A DNA stretch of 64,000 bases, taken from NCBI GenBank assembly GCA_037127255.1, contig JBANSL010000013.1, positions 62,386,688-62,450,687 on the forward strand. The letters run 5' to 3'. The stretch is from Persicaria tinctoria. Taxonomy: Eukaryota; Streptophyta; Magnoliopsida; Caryophyllales; Polygonaceae. The stretch's first letter is position 1. Every line of letters begins with the position of its first letter. The position numbers and the translations under genes are program-made. The notes under the pieces are model-generated. The model was not told the DNA's origin. It saw nothing but the letters and a program-made list of their open reading frames with translations, and did not search any database. This document shows positions 34,456 through 45,101 of this stretch, piece after piece.

Positions 34456-34720
34456 TGATATACAAGATTTCTGTGTATTAGTTTTTCTGCCCCCTTCCTT
34501 CTGTCACACCCTCCTCCTATATCCTCTACCATTCCTCTCATTCAATTCCCGCTTCAATGCTAATTTATGCCATGGATCATAACGGCTATATTGATGGCAC
34601 TAACTCCTTCTTATCCTATATGATTGAGAGTATGTAACTCCTAATGGTGCAATATTATACCAAATAATATAATAATCTCTTTATCAATAATATATATATA
34701 TATATATATATATTTTATCA
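34456..34720 (-). repeat. 5' LTR of Tat element with TA expansion
   Basis: Matches the 3' LTR from TGATATACAAG to ATCAATAATATA, then carries a TA tract of about 24 bp before TTTTATCA. The other LTR has ATACTTATCA there, so the LTR start on the minus strand has acquired a microsatellite, or the true boundary is at 34686. Confidence 0.7.
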
Positions 34721-35619
34721 TTTTAAAAAAGCGTAGATGAATAGTAAACGACAAGTTTTAATTAAAGAAGAGTAGTAAATAAAGCAACCAAACTCACACA
34801 CGGTTGCAAATGCAACAGCTGTCCAGCATGTCACTCCCACAAGATTCCACCCCGTCCAAAATGGCCCCTTAAGCAGTCCTACTTTCCAAATGCCAAACAA
34901 CTCAAAAGAATCACACTACAACCGAGAGGGCCAACGTTATGCCAAAGACTTCAGTCTTCAATGTCATTCATTTAGAGTTCCATTCTCGATAATATCAAAG
35001 TCCTACGAGTCTAATAACTAAATCATTTTACATATAATTAGTACAAGCTCAATAAGATCAATCTAAAATATTTGATGTTTTAAGGATATGCACGAGATTA
35101 AAAAAATATCACTTTTATTTTCAGGTACCCATAAAATAGTTTTTACTCATCAATTACATTTATTATTACATTTATTATGTACAAATTTAATTGATTATGG
35201 AAAAAAGTACAAAAGTAACTATTACTTCTAAAGTATTAAACATTGTTGATCAAATTTGACCTTCTAAAACATCAAATATTTCCGATCAGAGTATTAGCTT
35301 ATATTAACATATCTCAAACACTATAAAACAAATTGAAATAATATAAGTTACATAAGCCTTTTTTATTGATTTTAATGTGATCTCAAACAAAACCATTGTT
35401 GAAAAATATACATTGTTCAATCTCAAGCAGACAAGCACCACAACAAGATTCCTATAGTTTCCTCTGCAGTCACTATTTTAATACTATGCCTCATCCCCTA
35501 CCCTTCCAATTAATGCAAAAACTCTCTACTCTCTAATCACATTGTTATTTGTAAATGCCCCCTAGTTTACGTTAATTACCATTTACCAAACCAGCACTAA
35601 ACTTTTCCCTCTCTCCCCC
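34721..35619. other. Intergenic region downstream of WRKY gene
   Basis: AT-rich, with no convincing coding frame or transposon end. The last part before 35711 is likely WRKY 3' untranslated sequence. Confidence 0.4.
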
Positions 35620-35711
35620 ACTAAGCACTTAACATTGGGGTAGGAGATAGGGGCCGAATTAATAATAGTTGACAATCCTCCCTATTTTCAAAAAGATAAA
35701 TAATAAAGCCA

Positions 35712-37242
35712 CTATGATGATGATGTTGATGTTGAATGAAGTAAACCCAAATCCCAATCTTGTTCGCCCAACAAGTCAACTCCCACCATGAGTTGCGGCG
35801 TTGCCTGAATCTGATCGTGTGTTGATATCCCATCTCCACCGTCGGTGTCGTCGAGCTCTTCGAACCCCACAAAGAAATCGTCATCCAAAACCATGTCTGG
35901 GAAGAACTCCATCTCGTTCCCAGAATCGTCCTTGTCGGTTTCCTCCTCCGCTTCATTATCACGCTCTGGTTTGATCTCGCCGCCTTTGTCCGCCGATGGA
36001 GGGTTTTCGTTTGCGGCAGCAGAGGCGGCGTTGGCGGAGGGCTTGTTGCGGGTGCTGCCGGCGAGGGAGTTGCGGTGGGTGGGCATCGGATGGTTGTGTT
36101 CGGAGGTGTAGGTGACTATGAACATCTTTGGTGTTGATTTGTTTCTCTCCACTTGTTTCCTGGCAGGGCAGCCTTTTGAGCTACTGCATCTGTAATATCC
36201 CCTGTTTCCATCAGACTGTTGTTAGTTAATGACACATAATTAAGAGTTGAGCACATTGCTAATTACAAACAGAATGCTGATAGTGATATTCACATACCTT
36301 GGATAGGGGGAGCCCTTGATAGGCTTCTGACCATATTTCCTCCAAGCCCACATGTCTGAAGAGAGGCCTTCTACTGGTACATGGCATACTTTCTTTTGCA
36401 AATTCTTCCTACACATCAACCACATAACCAACACATCACAACCCAAATTTAGAGCTAAAAATAGGACTATTACATGCCCTGAATAGTTTGAGCTTGGCTT
36501 GGAAAAAGCTTGATTCGAGCTTGTTTACTAACCTAAACAAGTCGAGTCTGAAGCTCATCTCGTTCGATTTATGATCGAATAACTCAAATTTTATGAAATA
36601 TCTAAAATTTCGTTCAAGTTAATATGATATGATTAAGTAAAATTGTTTAAAGCTCGAAAAAAGGTCGAGTCGAGCTCTTTCCTTTATTAAACAAAAAGCT
36701 CGTTTAACACATGAATCAACCTTGGCTATGCTCGAATAACACCCGTACCTAAAAAAAGAAAGAAAGGGAAGACACCTTTTCTTGGGCCTTTGGGGGGTGG
36801 TGGTGGGAGGAGTAGTAGCTGTTGTAGTGGTTGCACACAGAGGATTAATGATACTAGCAGCTGCAGCAGCTCTACTAGTACCAAATAGTAGCTGATGAGA
36901 GCCCTTCACTTGTGGTTGTACTTGTGGGGGTTGCTGAAACAGGATCTGTTGTTGTGGCTTCTCTTGAAGAAGCTTCACTTGTTCCGTGATGAACCCACCA
37001 TGACAGAAATTCGGAGGAGCTGCTGAGATGGGGCGATCCAGAATTGGGACAAAGGGTTTGTACAGATCCTGCAAATCTTCGCAACCGCCGCCGTAATTAG
37101 CGGCTGGAGGATTCGGTGGTACTGGTGGTGGGAAGCTCTGTTGGGGATCTGCCACATGGAATCCGCCGGAGGTGGTGGTGGGGGTAACGGTGGATGAACG
37201 GGCGCCTCTGACAACTGCAAGCAGATCCCAATCTGCGTCCAT
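35712..37242 (-). CDS. WRKY27-like: WRKY transcription factor, group IIe (WRKY22/27-like)
   Basis: Nuclear regulator that binds W-boxes (TTGAC[C/T]); group IIe members act in immunity and stress signalling. Three exons: 36776-37242, 36298-36408, 35712-36201, with GT-AG introns, giving 355 residues. I chose [13 protein letters not shown] as start because WRKY22/27 proteins begin M-DDWDL-AVVR; an in-frame Met lies 21 codons upstream. WRKYGQK is at residues 178-184. The zinc ligands are C198, C204, H228 and H230 (C-X5-C-X23-HNH). The second intron splits the Arg codon after PYP, the conserved WRKY-domain intron position. The N-terminal half is Pro/Gln/Thr-rich and the C-terminus acidic. No lesion seen. 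WRKY27 versus WRKY22 is uncertain. Confidence 0.93.
36486..36733. mobile_element. MITE-like insertion in WRKY intron 1
   Basis: A 248-bp block rich in GAGCTTG/CTCGAG motifs with imperfect inverted ends (TTTGAGCTTGGCTTGG and, on the other strand, TTCGAGCATAGCCAAGG) and GAATA on both sides. It fills most of the 367-bp intron and leaves the splice sites intact. Similar GAGCTCG-rich sequence lies at 24310-24620. Confidence 0.5.
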
Positions 37243-37310
37243 AATACTGGCTCTCTCTTTTGAAGTGGAAGGTTGAGAGGAGGAGGAGGAGGGAGAAAGA
37301 GACAAAGGCG

Positions 37311-37316
37311 TTGACT
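37311..37316 (+). promoter_or_regulatory. W-box near WRKY start
   Basis: TTGACT about 70 bp upstream of the start codon, downstream of the TATA box, so in the presumed leader. A possible self-binding site. Confidence 0.4.
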
Positions 37317-37383
37317 TTGTATGAGAGGGGGCTAAACGTAGAACCAGATTGATTGGAGATATGTCATATGTGGAGAGCTGCCA

Positions 37384-37394
37384 TTTTTATATAT
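37384..37394 (-). promoter_or_regulatory. TATA box of WRKY gene
   Basis: TATATAAAAATGG on the minus strand lies about 145 bp upstream of the start codon, a normal distance for a plant promoter. Confidence 0.6.
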
Positions 37395-37470
37395 CTATAT
37401 ATTTGATTTGATGATTATTTACTACTGTAGCTAGGAGATAGGAGATAAAGAGATGGTTTGTGGTAATGGG

Positions 37471-37490
37471 TTGACCTTGGAAAAAGTCAA
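37471..37490. promoter_or_regulatory. Paired W-boxes in WRKY promoter
   Basis: TTGACC at 37471-37476 and AGTCAA (inverted TTGACT) at 37485-37490, about 80-100 bp upstream of the TATA box. Clustered inverted W-boxes are typical of WRKY genes under WRKY control. Confidence 0.55.
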
Positions 37491-37499
37491 AAGGGATGA

Positions 37500-37917
37500 A
37501 GAGAGGAGTAGGGTGTAGATTTTGTTTGTAGGATTACAGAATTATTAAAGTGGAGAGTGGGAGTCGCGCGGTGCCGTCGTGGTGTGCCGACAATCCATAA
37601 GTTCATAACGGGCATTCCCACACTCTCCGTAATCCGCGTGAACTATCCACCATGTGATGTGTTACGCGCATAAACTATGAATTAAAAATTATAAAATAAT
37701 AAGATTAATAGATTTTAAATTCGTAATAAATACTCAATTTTTTTTTTGGTGATTTTGGTAGATCCCTTTTTTGAATATTCAATTTCATACTAAGACCCCA
37801 AACTAATTTAATTAGTTTTATATAGACCCGTTCTCAATAGAGTGGAATGGTCAATTGTCAACCGTTTAACCATTTATCGGTCAACGGTTGACCAACCCAT
37901 TTATTATTTTTATTTTT
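37500..37917. other. Region upstream of WRKY promoter
   Basis: A short GC-rich patch (37560-37680) is followed by AT-rich DNA with repeated GGTCAACGGTTGACC-like motifs near 37848-37895, which include further TTGAC cores. No gene seen. Confidence 0.4.
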
Positions 37918-38540
37918 TTAGTGATGTCATATTTTACCGTTTTGATGCCAAAATTTTATTATATTTTATATTCACTCTGATGCCACTTTTCTAATGAAAT
38001 AATTGGATAACACTTTTTTAATGCCACTTTTTTTAAATCTTGATGACATTTTTTGTTTACTGTAATGTCACGTTGAACATTGATGCCATTTTTTTTACTA
38101 TTATCGACTGATGCTACTTTTTTTATGTCAATTTTTTTATGATATTTTTTTACCGTGATGCCACTTTTTTGATAAAATTTTTGCAAAGTAGTATTTTGAT
38201 GATATTTTTTTCAAAGTAGTATTTTGATGACATTTTTTTCTTTAATGTGATACAACTTTTTCAAAATGGTGTTTTGATGTCATTTTTACAATGTAATTAT
38301 TTGATGCCACTTTTTAATTAAATCGATTGATGCCGCATGTTTTTAATTTAATCGATTGTATATCGATTTATTTTCATCGATTATGCTTTCATTCACTGAT
38401 GACACATTTGCGATTACTCTTTATTGATGCATTCACTTGTGGTGACATGTTCATTAAATTTTTATTCATGGATGACATTTGTTATTACGCTTCATTAATC
38501 ACAATTGTTTATGGTGACAATTTTATATAATTGATGACAT
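37918..38540. repeat. Degenerate TGATG(C/A)CATTTTT repeats
   Basis: Many loosely spaced copies of TGATGCCACTTTTTT or TGATGACATTTTTT in variable T-rich spacers. Periodicity is irregular. A 75-codon minus-strand frame here is a product of the repeat. Confidence 0.65.
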
Positions 38541-39033
38541 AAGAGCTTAAAACGTGGAATTAAAATATTGTCACCTTATTGCACATATATAAACACTTAT
38601 TATAACATGTCATCAACTCAAAAACATTTATCAATTATTGCCTACTGTAAAAAAAACACAAAAATACTTCAATGTAAGTAATATAATATAAAATCAATAC
38701 AAATTGCAGGGGATGGGGAATTGGGGGGGATTTGTATTTTTTTGCAATTTATGTCACTTTCTTTTGTATTTTTCCCCCCTTTTGCATTTTCTGGGGAAAT
38801 GGGGAATTGGGGGGGTTTGGATTTTGCAAATTGCAGGGGATTGGGAAGAGGGGAGGTCGAGCTCTTCGGCAACCTCAGAACAGAGCATGGCGGAAGGGGG
38901 GCGGAGCTCTTCGGCGACATCGGATGTCGGGGGATAGAGGAGGTCGGAGGTCGGTAGTCGGAGACCCAAAGCATGGGCGAAGGAGATGCCACGCAGCAAG
39001 GAAGGAGAGAGAGAAGGATTACCGAGCTTCGAA
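38541..39033. other. G-rich unassigned region
   Basis: Contains two GGGGAATTGGGGGG blocks (38713-38730, 38801-38817) and overlapping open frames in several phases. None resembles a known protein; I do not call a gene. Confidence 0.35.
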
Positions 39034-39516
39034 AATTCCAGATCCGGTGAGCTCCGAGGGCGGCTCTGGCTTCTTCAGTGGGGGAGGGGAGTCGAGTTTG
39101 GCCTAGGAAGAGAGCGATGGGAGGGGAGTAAAAAAATCCAGATCCGGCGAGCTCCGAGGGCGGTTCCGGATTCGCCGGCGGGGGAGGGGAGTCAATCCAA
39201 AATTCTAGGGTTCCTTGTTAACTCCTCCCCCAAACCCAGAACATGAATTCAGGCCCCATCAGATGCAATTGCAGGATGGAAATTAATTCGATCGAACAGC
39301 AAATTTGAGAAATCTCCAATATAGATTTAATTAATCAAGTATCAATTTTGTTTTTTGATCAAGTATCGATTTAATTTGAGAGCGATGGGAGGGGAGTCGA
39401 AAAATCCAGATCCGGTGAGCTCCGAGGGCGGCTCCGGCTTCGTCGGCTCCAGATCCGGTGAGCTCTGAGGGCGACTACGGCTTCGTTGGCTCCAGATCCG
39501 GTGAGCTCCGAGGAAG
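39034..39516. repeat. CCAGATCCGGTGAGCTCCGA repeats
   Basis: Five copies start near 39037, 39138, 39405, 39447 and 39489; the last three are spaced exactly 42 bp. The preceding GAGCGATGGGAGGGGAGT also recurs (near 39108 and 39380), indicating a duplication of about 270 bp before the 42-bp amplification. Confidence 0.8.
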
Positions 39517-39670
39517 AAGATGGCAGGAAGGAAGGAAGCAATACTGCAACTAAAAAAAATTAGAGGGGTTGGTTGCGCCTAATAAACAAATTAAGGGGGC
39601 TAACTACCTAATCAAATATGGTAAAAGGTCCATTTCAGCAAATTTCCTCATTTTTTTTCTAATTAGGCTA

Positions 39671-41210
39671 GTTGGTCCCGGTCTACAAGAATACGAGGGA
39701 TGTACAGTGGTGCAGTAACTACAGAGGAATAAAATTGTTGAGTCATACGATGAAATTATGGGAGAGAGTTATAGAGGCGAGACTTCGGAGTTTGGTTCAT
39801 GTGTCTGAGAAGTAATTTGGATTCATGCCCGGTAGATCAGCTATTGAGGCTATTCACTTGCTGAGGCGATCGATAGAGATGCACAGAGATAGGAAGAAGA
39901 ATCTGCATATGGCCTTCATTGATATAGAAAAGGCATACGACAAGGTATCGAGAGAGCTGCTATGGAGTTGCTTGGTAAAAAAGGGAGTATCGGGGACGTA
40001 TATCAGAGTTATCAGATATATGTACGATGATTCACTTACTAGCATCAGAACGTCGTATGGAGATTCAGAGTTTTTCCAGATTCGAGTGGGGCTTCACCAG
40101 GGTTCAGCTCTCAGCCCGCTTATATTTACTCTTGTTATGGATACACTTTTTGCCCCACTTCAAGAAGAGGTTTCTTGGTGCATGCTGTTTGCAAACGACA
40201 TTGTCCTTGTGGACAACTCTAGATCGAGTTTGGCTCGCAGACTAGAAAACTAGAGGGGGTGCTGGCTAGAGGTTTCAGATTGAGTAGGACCAAGACCGAG
40301 TATGTTTAGCTTCATTTTGGAGGGGATATCGATCTAGAGACTTCAATTCGATCTATTGGGGGAAGATCTTGTCCCTAGGAAAGATTATTTTAAGCACCTT
40401 GGATCATTCGTCCAGAACGATGGGGGTATCGACAGGGATATTGATCATCGTATCCAGGCTAGATGGCTTAGATGGAGAAGAGTGCCGAGGGTGTTATGTG
40501 ACAAAAGAGTTCCAACTAAACTTAAAGGTAAATTCAACAAGGTGGTTGTCAGGCCGACTCTACTGTATGGTTTTGAGTGCTGGCCTATTACTAAAGCTCA
40601 AGAAAGGAAGTTATCAATGGCCGAGATGAGAACATTGCGCTGGACGTGTGGGCACATGAGGCTTGACAGAATCAGAAATGTCGACAACAAGCGTAAGGTT
40701 GGCGTTGCAAGTTTAGAAGACAAACAACGGGACTACAGATTGCGCTGGTTTGGACACATTCGTAGAAGACCTTCTTCGGCTCCGGTTCGAAGGTGTGAGA
40801 GCTTAGAGCTTGGAGCTATCCGAAGGGGAAGAGGTAGACCGAAGAAGAACTGGCTAGAGGTCATCCATCAAGACCTTAATCGGCTGAGTCTGTCGGAAGA
40901 TATGACATTGGATAGGGACCAGTGGAGGAGGCTCATTCGGGCCGGTGAGGTCTAGAGTGATAGGCTAGAGTGTTTAGCCCTTCTGTCTTTTCTTTTTGTC
41001 TGTCTTCTTAACTTATGTTTTCACTCCTCACTTCTCTTCTTTTTGTCTGTGTGGCAAGCTACCACATGGTTTATTGTGTCTTATTTTTCTGGGTCTATCG
41101 GAAAGACTGTCCTGACTTTGTTGGGGGTAAGAGTGTGTACATCCTGACCCCCAAACCCTGCTTCCTTGCCGGATATACTGGGTTGTTGTTATTGTTGTTG
41201 TTATCCCTAA
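39671..41210 (+). mobile_element. RTE-clade LINE, 5'-truncated
   Basis: Contains the C-terminal part of an RTE reverse transcriptase and a 3' end with GTACATCCTGACCCCC...GGATATACTGGG followed by (TTG)n, the usual tail of plant RTE LINEs. The 5' boundary is where RT homology begins. No endonuclease domain remains. Confidence 0.82.
39690..40955 (+). pseudogene. RTE LINE reverse transcriptase fragment
   Basis: The frame reads NYRGIKLLSHTMKLWERVIE, then FGFMPGRSAIEAIHLLRR, FIDIEKAYDKVSRELLW, GLHQGSALSPLIFTLVMD and LFANDIVLVD. The catalytic FADD motif is FAND (Asp to Asn). A stop at 40251-40253 and a frameshift separate it from the C-terminal part at 40356-40955 (KYF..LGS, KLKGKFNKVVVRPTLLYG, MRTLRWTCGH, RRGRGRPKKNW). 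A TAA near 39812 breaks the N-terminal part. The enzyme is dead. Confidence 0.88.
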
Positions 41211-41280
41211 AATTGGTATAAAAAAATACTAAGAAAATACCCATAAAAAAAATTCCAACGTTTTTCTTTCGGATTATAGC

Positions 41281-41608
41281 CAGTGTCGTTCTTATAATGT
41301 TAGAGGCCCCGGTGCAAAATTACACTAAGGGTCCTATTTTTTAAAGAAAAATCTAATGATAATATATACATAATATGATACATTTTTATCAGCTTAAAAT
41401 TTCATCTTCTTAATATTAAAAAACACATTATTGCATCCGAAAAGTGAAAAACGCTTAATAAAAATTTGAATTAACAAAGGTTTTTTTTTGGGCAATCCCT
41501 ATCCATTTTGTACAGTTTTTAAACTAATGACCTTATACTTATAGTGATATGAATATATACCTGAACAAATATTATGAGCCATTTGCCCATGTTCATGGAC
41601 CGTCCCTG
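41281..41608. mobile_element. hAT MITE with perfect 8-bp target duplication
   Basis: A 328-bp element starting CAGTGTCGTTC and ending GGACCGTCCCTG, imperfect inverted repeats of the CAGGG-CGG type. ATTATAGC flanks it exactly on both sides (41273-41280, 41609-41616). No coding. Confidence 0.85.
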
Positions 41609-41616
41609 ATTATAGC

Positions 41617-42363
41617 CTAAAGGCTTCACCAGTTCAGCCACCCCACTCCCCACCCCTCAACCCCCTAGATTTGCCACTGCGGATACGCAGACCCCTAGAG
41701 TAATAAAGTAACTAGGGTGTTTACAGGGAGGCTACTACACTTACACAAGGGTAAATATACCCGGAGGGCAAATTAGTAAAAATAAATCAAAAAGCAGTCA
41801 AAAAGCAAAAGCTAAAAATCATGCCTAATTAAACTTCTCCAAAGCCGAAACCAACGCCCCCAACGCCCAAAAACGGCTATCTTCTTCTTCAACCTCTGCC
41901 AAATCAATCTCCATTCAACACTGGAAATGTTCTCGAGGCCAGATACCACACCTCCATCTTCGTCTTCGTCTTCATCTTCGACGACAAGAGGATTCAGGTC
42001 AGTGTGCGTCTTCGTCTTCGTCTTCGACGACAAGCGGAATCAGGTCAGTGTGCGTCTATATCTTAGTTTTACTTACAAAATTTAATCTTTTCAATTTGAT
42101 TTAGGATTTAGGGTTCGAATTTGATTTAGGATAACTCCTGTTCGAATTTGATTTAGGATTTAAGGTTCGAATTTGATTTAGGATTTAGGGTTCGAATTTG
42201 ATTTAGGATTTAGGGTTCAAATTTGATTCATCCAATTTGATTGATTTAGGTAACAAGAGATAAAGCTCCTATTTGATGTGTATTTGGCTTCAAAGACCTT
42301 TTGGATTCATCTGATGTGTGTAATGTATATCCAGTAATTTTGGTCCTTATCAATAAAGTGTAA
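41617..42363. other. Region upstream of FAR1-like gene, with short repeats
   Basis: Contains a duplicated block of about 50 bp (41957-42052; CTTCGTCTTCGTCTTC then GACGACAAG and TCAGGTCAGTGTGCGTCT), each copy with a CAG/GTCAGT donor-like site. A 24-25-bp tandem repeat (GATTTAGGATTTAGGGTTCG) follows at 42097-42225. It is probably the leader and intron of the gene that follows. Confidence 0.5.
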
Positions 42364-43575
42364 ATGGCTGATCGTGAATTTGACCTAAACGTCATGTATG
42401 AAACCGAACAAGAAGGTATGATTTGTCATTCATTCATTTGTTTGGATAATTATATATACATATAACCGAAATTAGTGTATAAGTTGATGCTTGTTTCGTA
42501 ACAGATAATGGATCTGATGGGGTTCCTTCTGTTGGGGAATACGGTGACAATTTCAGTGATGGAGATGATAACCTCATTACAGATGATGAAAATAGCGAAG
42601 ACATCCAAGTTCAGAACAACCAAATCGATCTCAATGATGAAGCTTACGAAAATGAAGAAGACGAGGACCAAGGTGAGAACCACCAAGACGAAGAAGACGG
42701 TGCTGATCGGGAAGGCTATGTGCAACTCAAACCTCCTGAGAGCGGTATGATATTTTCACATTCAAAAGAAATTTTGGATTACATGCACGTGTACGCGAAA
42801 GCAATAGGATTCCAGTATATGATCAGGAGTTCAGAGAAACCTCGTGATCCCAATGCACCTGACAAGTACAGAAGACTGAGGTTGGCTTGCTCAAAGCATG
42901 GCAAATTTGATTCGAACTCAAAGAAGCCAAGGACAGGATCGATCTCTTGTATTACATGATGTAAGTTCGGGGTGAATCCTGCGGTTCATAAAAACGGACA
43001 ATGGGTTATTGGTGGGGTCCATTTAGAGCACAACCATGAGTGTGTGACGGAAAATTCGACGCTCATACCGAACTATAGAGTGATCAGCAAACGGAACAAG
43101 ATCCGGATTTTGAACTCGGATAGGGCAGGAGTTCCTATAGCCAAGAACTTCAGAACTTTTGTGGTAGATTATGGTTGCCATGCTTCTGTTCCGTTCACCC
43201 ACAAGGATTGTCGCAACTTAATTACCAGGACTAGACGACGCATCATGGAGAAAGGTGACTTTGCTGCAATGCAGGCTCACTTTGATGAAATGAGCAAAGA
43301 TAGCAATTCAAATTTCTTTTACTCTTACGATGTGGATGACGAGGGAAGATTGGGGAACGTCTTTTGGGCAGATGGAAGGAGTTGGGCGGCTTACGAGGAG
43401 TTTGGCGATGTCTTGTCCTTTGATACGACTTATGTATCTAATAGATACAAGATGCCATTTGCTCCATTCATAGGAATCAACAATCACGGCCAATCCGTGT
43501 TGTTTGGTTGTGCGTTGCTTGCTCGAGAAGAGACCCAGAACTTTGTGTGGTTGTTTCGTACATGGCTCACATGCA
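42364..43575 (+). pseudogene. FAR1/FHY3-like gene, truncated in the transposase domain
   Basis: FAR1-type proteins descend from MULE transposases and act as light-signalling regulators; similar frames also occur in live MULEs. Exon 1 is 42364-42415 (MADREFDLNVMYETEQE), exon 2 starts at 42505 after an AG acceptor. An acidic N-terminal stretch is followed by the FAR1 DNA-binding domain (YMHVYAKAIGFQYMIRSSEK...CSKHGKFD...VHLEHNHECV) and the beginning of the MULE domain (GRLGNVFWADGRSW, LSFDTTYVSNRYKMPFAPFI, FVWLFRTWL). TGA interrupts it at 42957-42959. Homology stops near 43575, before the second half of the transposase fold and the SWIM finger. Confidence 0.8.
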
Positions 43576-43959
43576 TGTCGGGGTGGTTCTCGGCGTTGCA
43601 TTGTCACACATACCCGCTACATTATCTGAAATTTTGTTGAACATCCAAAGGGTGTCCACCTGTGGAACATTGCCAGCGAGAATGTCCTTCATGAGGGGGG
43701 TATATCCTCTGTTTATAAGCCTCTGAAGCAACACGGTCAGTTCGAATTCCAAGTTGCGACACCTGGTGGAAACGCTTTCGTTGTAGTAAGACAAACCAAC
43801 GGGGCTCTTGGGGAATATGTGTGTATGAGGTGCATTAGTTATTTCTTTAGGGCTTGCTTGACTAATACGGGGGGAGGATCTCGGGGTTGGTGGGGTTTTG
43901 GCGGTTTTTAGAGCTTTAGGGGTTGTGGTTTTTTTAGAGCCCTTTGGTGCTCTTGCCAT
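43567..43959 (-). pseudogene. N-terminal part of a retroelement-type ORF
   Basis: A 130-codon frame from MARAPKGSKKTTTPKALK: a basic Lys/Thr/Pro/Ser-rich N-terminus, then RNLEFELTVLLQRLINRGYT and a segment ending near the FAR1 junction. The composition and layout resemble the start of SIRE env-like or plant transposon proteins, but the sequence is not the same as the ORF at 8219-9695. It overlaps the end of the FAR1-like frame, so the two meet at a breakpoint. Confidence 0.35.
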
Positions 43960-44449
43960 TGTTGATTGAGGGAGAAAGAGATCGAGATTACAGAGGGATG
44001 AGTGAGTGAAAAATCAAAGGAGTACGTGCACTGGCCATACATGCAGGATTCTCATCTCCTTAAATAGGTTGGCTTCATCAACCTGATGGTGAGGAGGTGG
44101 GAAGCGCGCGCTTAATGCCGCCACCATGGGGATCCGTGCGGTTGGGAGTAATTACACCCGTGCCTTCCACCCGTGCTGGTTGCCGGCGCCATGGAGGTTT
44201 TCCGAAGAGTCACCCGGATCTTTCTTTTATTTTTAATATATATATATATATAAATATCCATACAATGATATATATATATATAGAGTAACTATTATAATAA
44301 AAAATCACTTCTAATAATTGGCGTACCCTATAAATCCGGATTTTTCTTAACATAATCCCAATTTCCATTACCAAAAATTGGGTATTAATACTAGGTATTA
44401 ATTATGGTAAGATAATCATTCTACGTTATGGAAAGAATCATTCATAATC
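43960..44449. other. Unassigned DNA left of the macrosatellite
   Basis: The first part may be upstream sequence of the minus-strand ORF. Short TA tracts occur at 44237-44252 and 44270-44281. No gene seen. Confidence 0.35.
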
Positions 44450-44508
44450 CGGGTTAATTAAACAAAAATTTAAAAGTGGTTAATATGTTTCCAAAAATGA
44501 AAGCTTAG

Positions 44509-44570
44509 AGGTTCGAACCTTGGTCAATTGCATGTTTGGATAGAGGTTTTACAAATTGAGCTAGTAGAAC
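44509..44570 (-). other. Hybrid tRNA-like module
   Basis: The B-box side (GAGGTTCGAACC, CATGTTTGGATAG) matches type 2 modules, while the A-box side and following flank (AGCTAGTAGAAC, TTATTGTTCCAAT) match type 1. It looks like a recombinant that deleted the roughly 1 kb normally separating the two. Confidence 0.6.
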
Positions 44571-44687
44571 ATTATTGTTCCAATGACTACACATATAGTA
44601 TACATGCTTAAAATGATCAACAAAAACTTATTTTTTTCCCGATCGAAACCCCTCCCTCTGTCCGTAATCCCATATATTCATATACAA

Positions 44688-44757
<70 letters not shown>
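44688..44757. repeat. (TAA)n microsatellite
   Basis: Uninterrupted trinucleotide repeat, about 23 units, in the leftmost macrosatellite copy. Confidence 0.95.
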
Positions 44758-44759
<2 letters not shown>

Positions 44760-45101
44760 GTATATGTTATTTTGGATTTTCCTATAGATGATTCCAAGAT
44801 ATATTCGACCTGATAATAATAATAATATTAATATTTTTTCATAATCTCCAATTTTTTTTTCCTTCCACGACTCAACATTTTTTCCTTCAATATTTGAAAA
44901 TCTAAATGTGTGTAAAAAACAATTGAAAGAAAAATATATATTGACCAATGAAAATCTTTTAGCTTTTGCTATATCCAAAGTGGTTATTTCCAAGACAATA
45001 ATGATGAAAGAGTGGGTCCCTCACTCCACTTAAAAACGGCCAAATTCAAATTTAAGGAAATCTCTATTGTCTTGGAAATCCAGGTTAAACAAAAATTTAA
45101 A

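Larger units (their letters stand above)
27974..34720 (-). mobile_element. Tat-lineage Gypsy retrotransposon
   Basis: Read on the minus strand: 5' LTR (34456-34720), primer site, gag-pol, 3' untranslated region with tandem repeats, purine tract (GAGGGG near 28223), 3' LTR. A second RNase H domain downstream of the RT-linked one is the hallmark of the Tat/Ogre/Retand group. The LTRs differ at only a few sites by eye, apart from a TA expansion in the 5' LTR, so insertion is fairly recent. The element sits in TA-rich sequence; I cannot define a clean target duplication. Confidence 0.88.
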
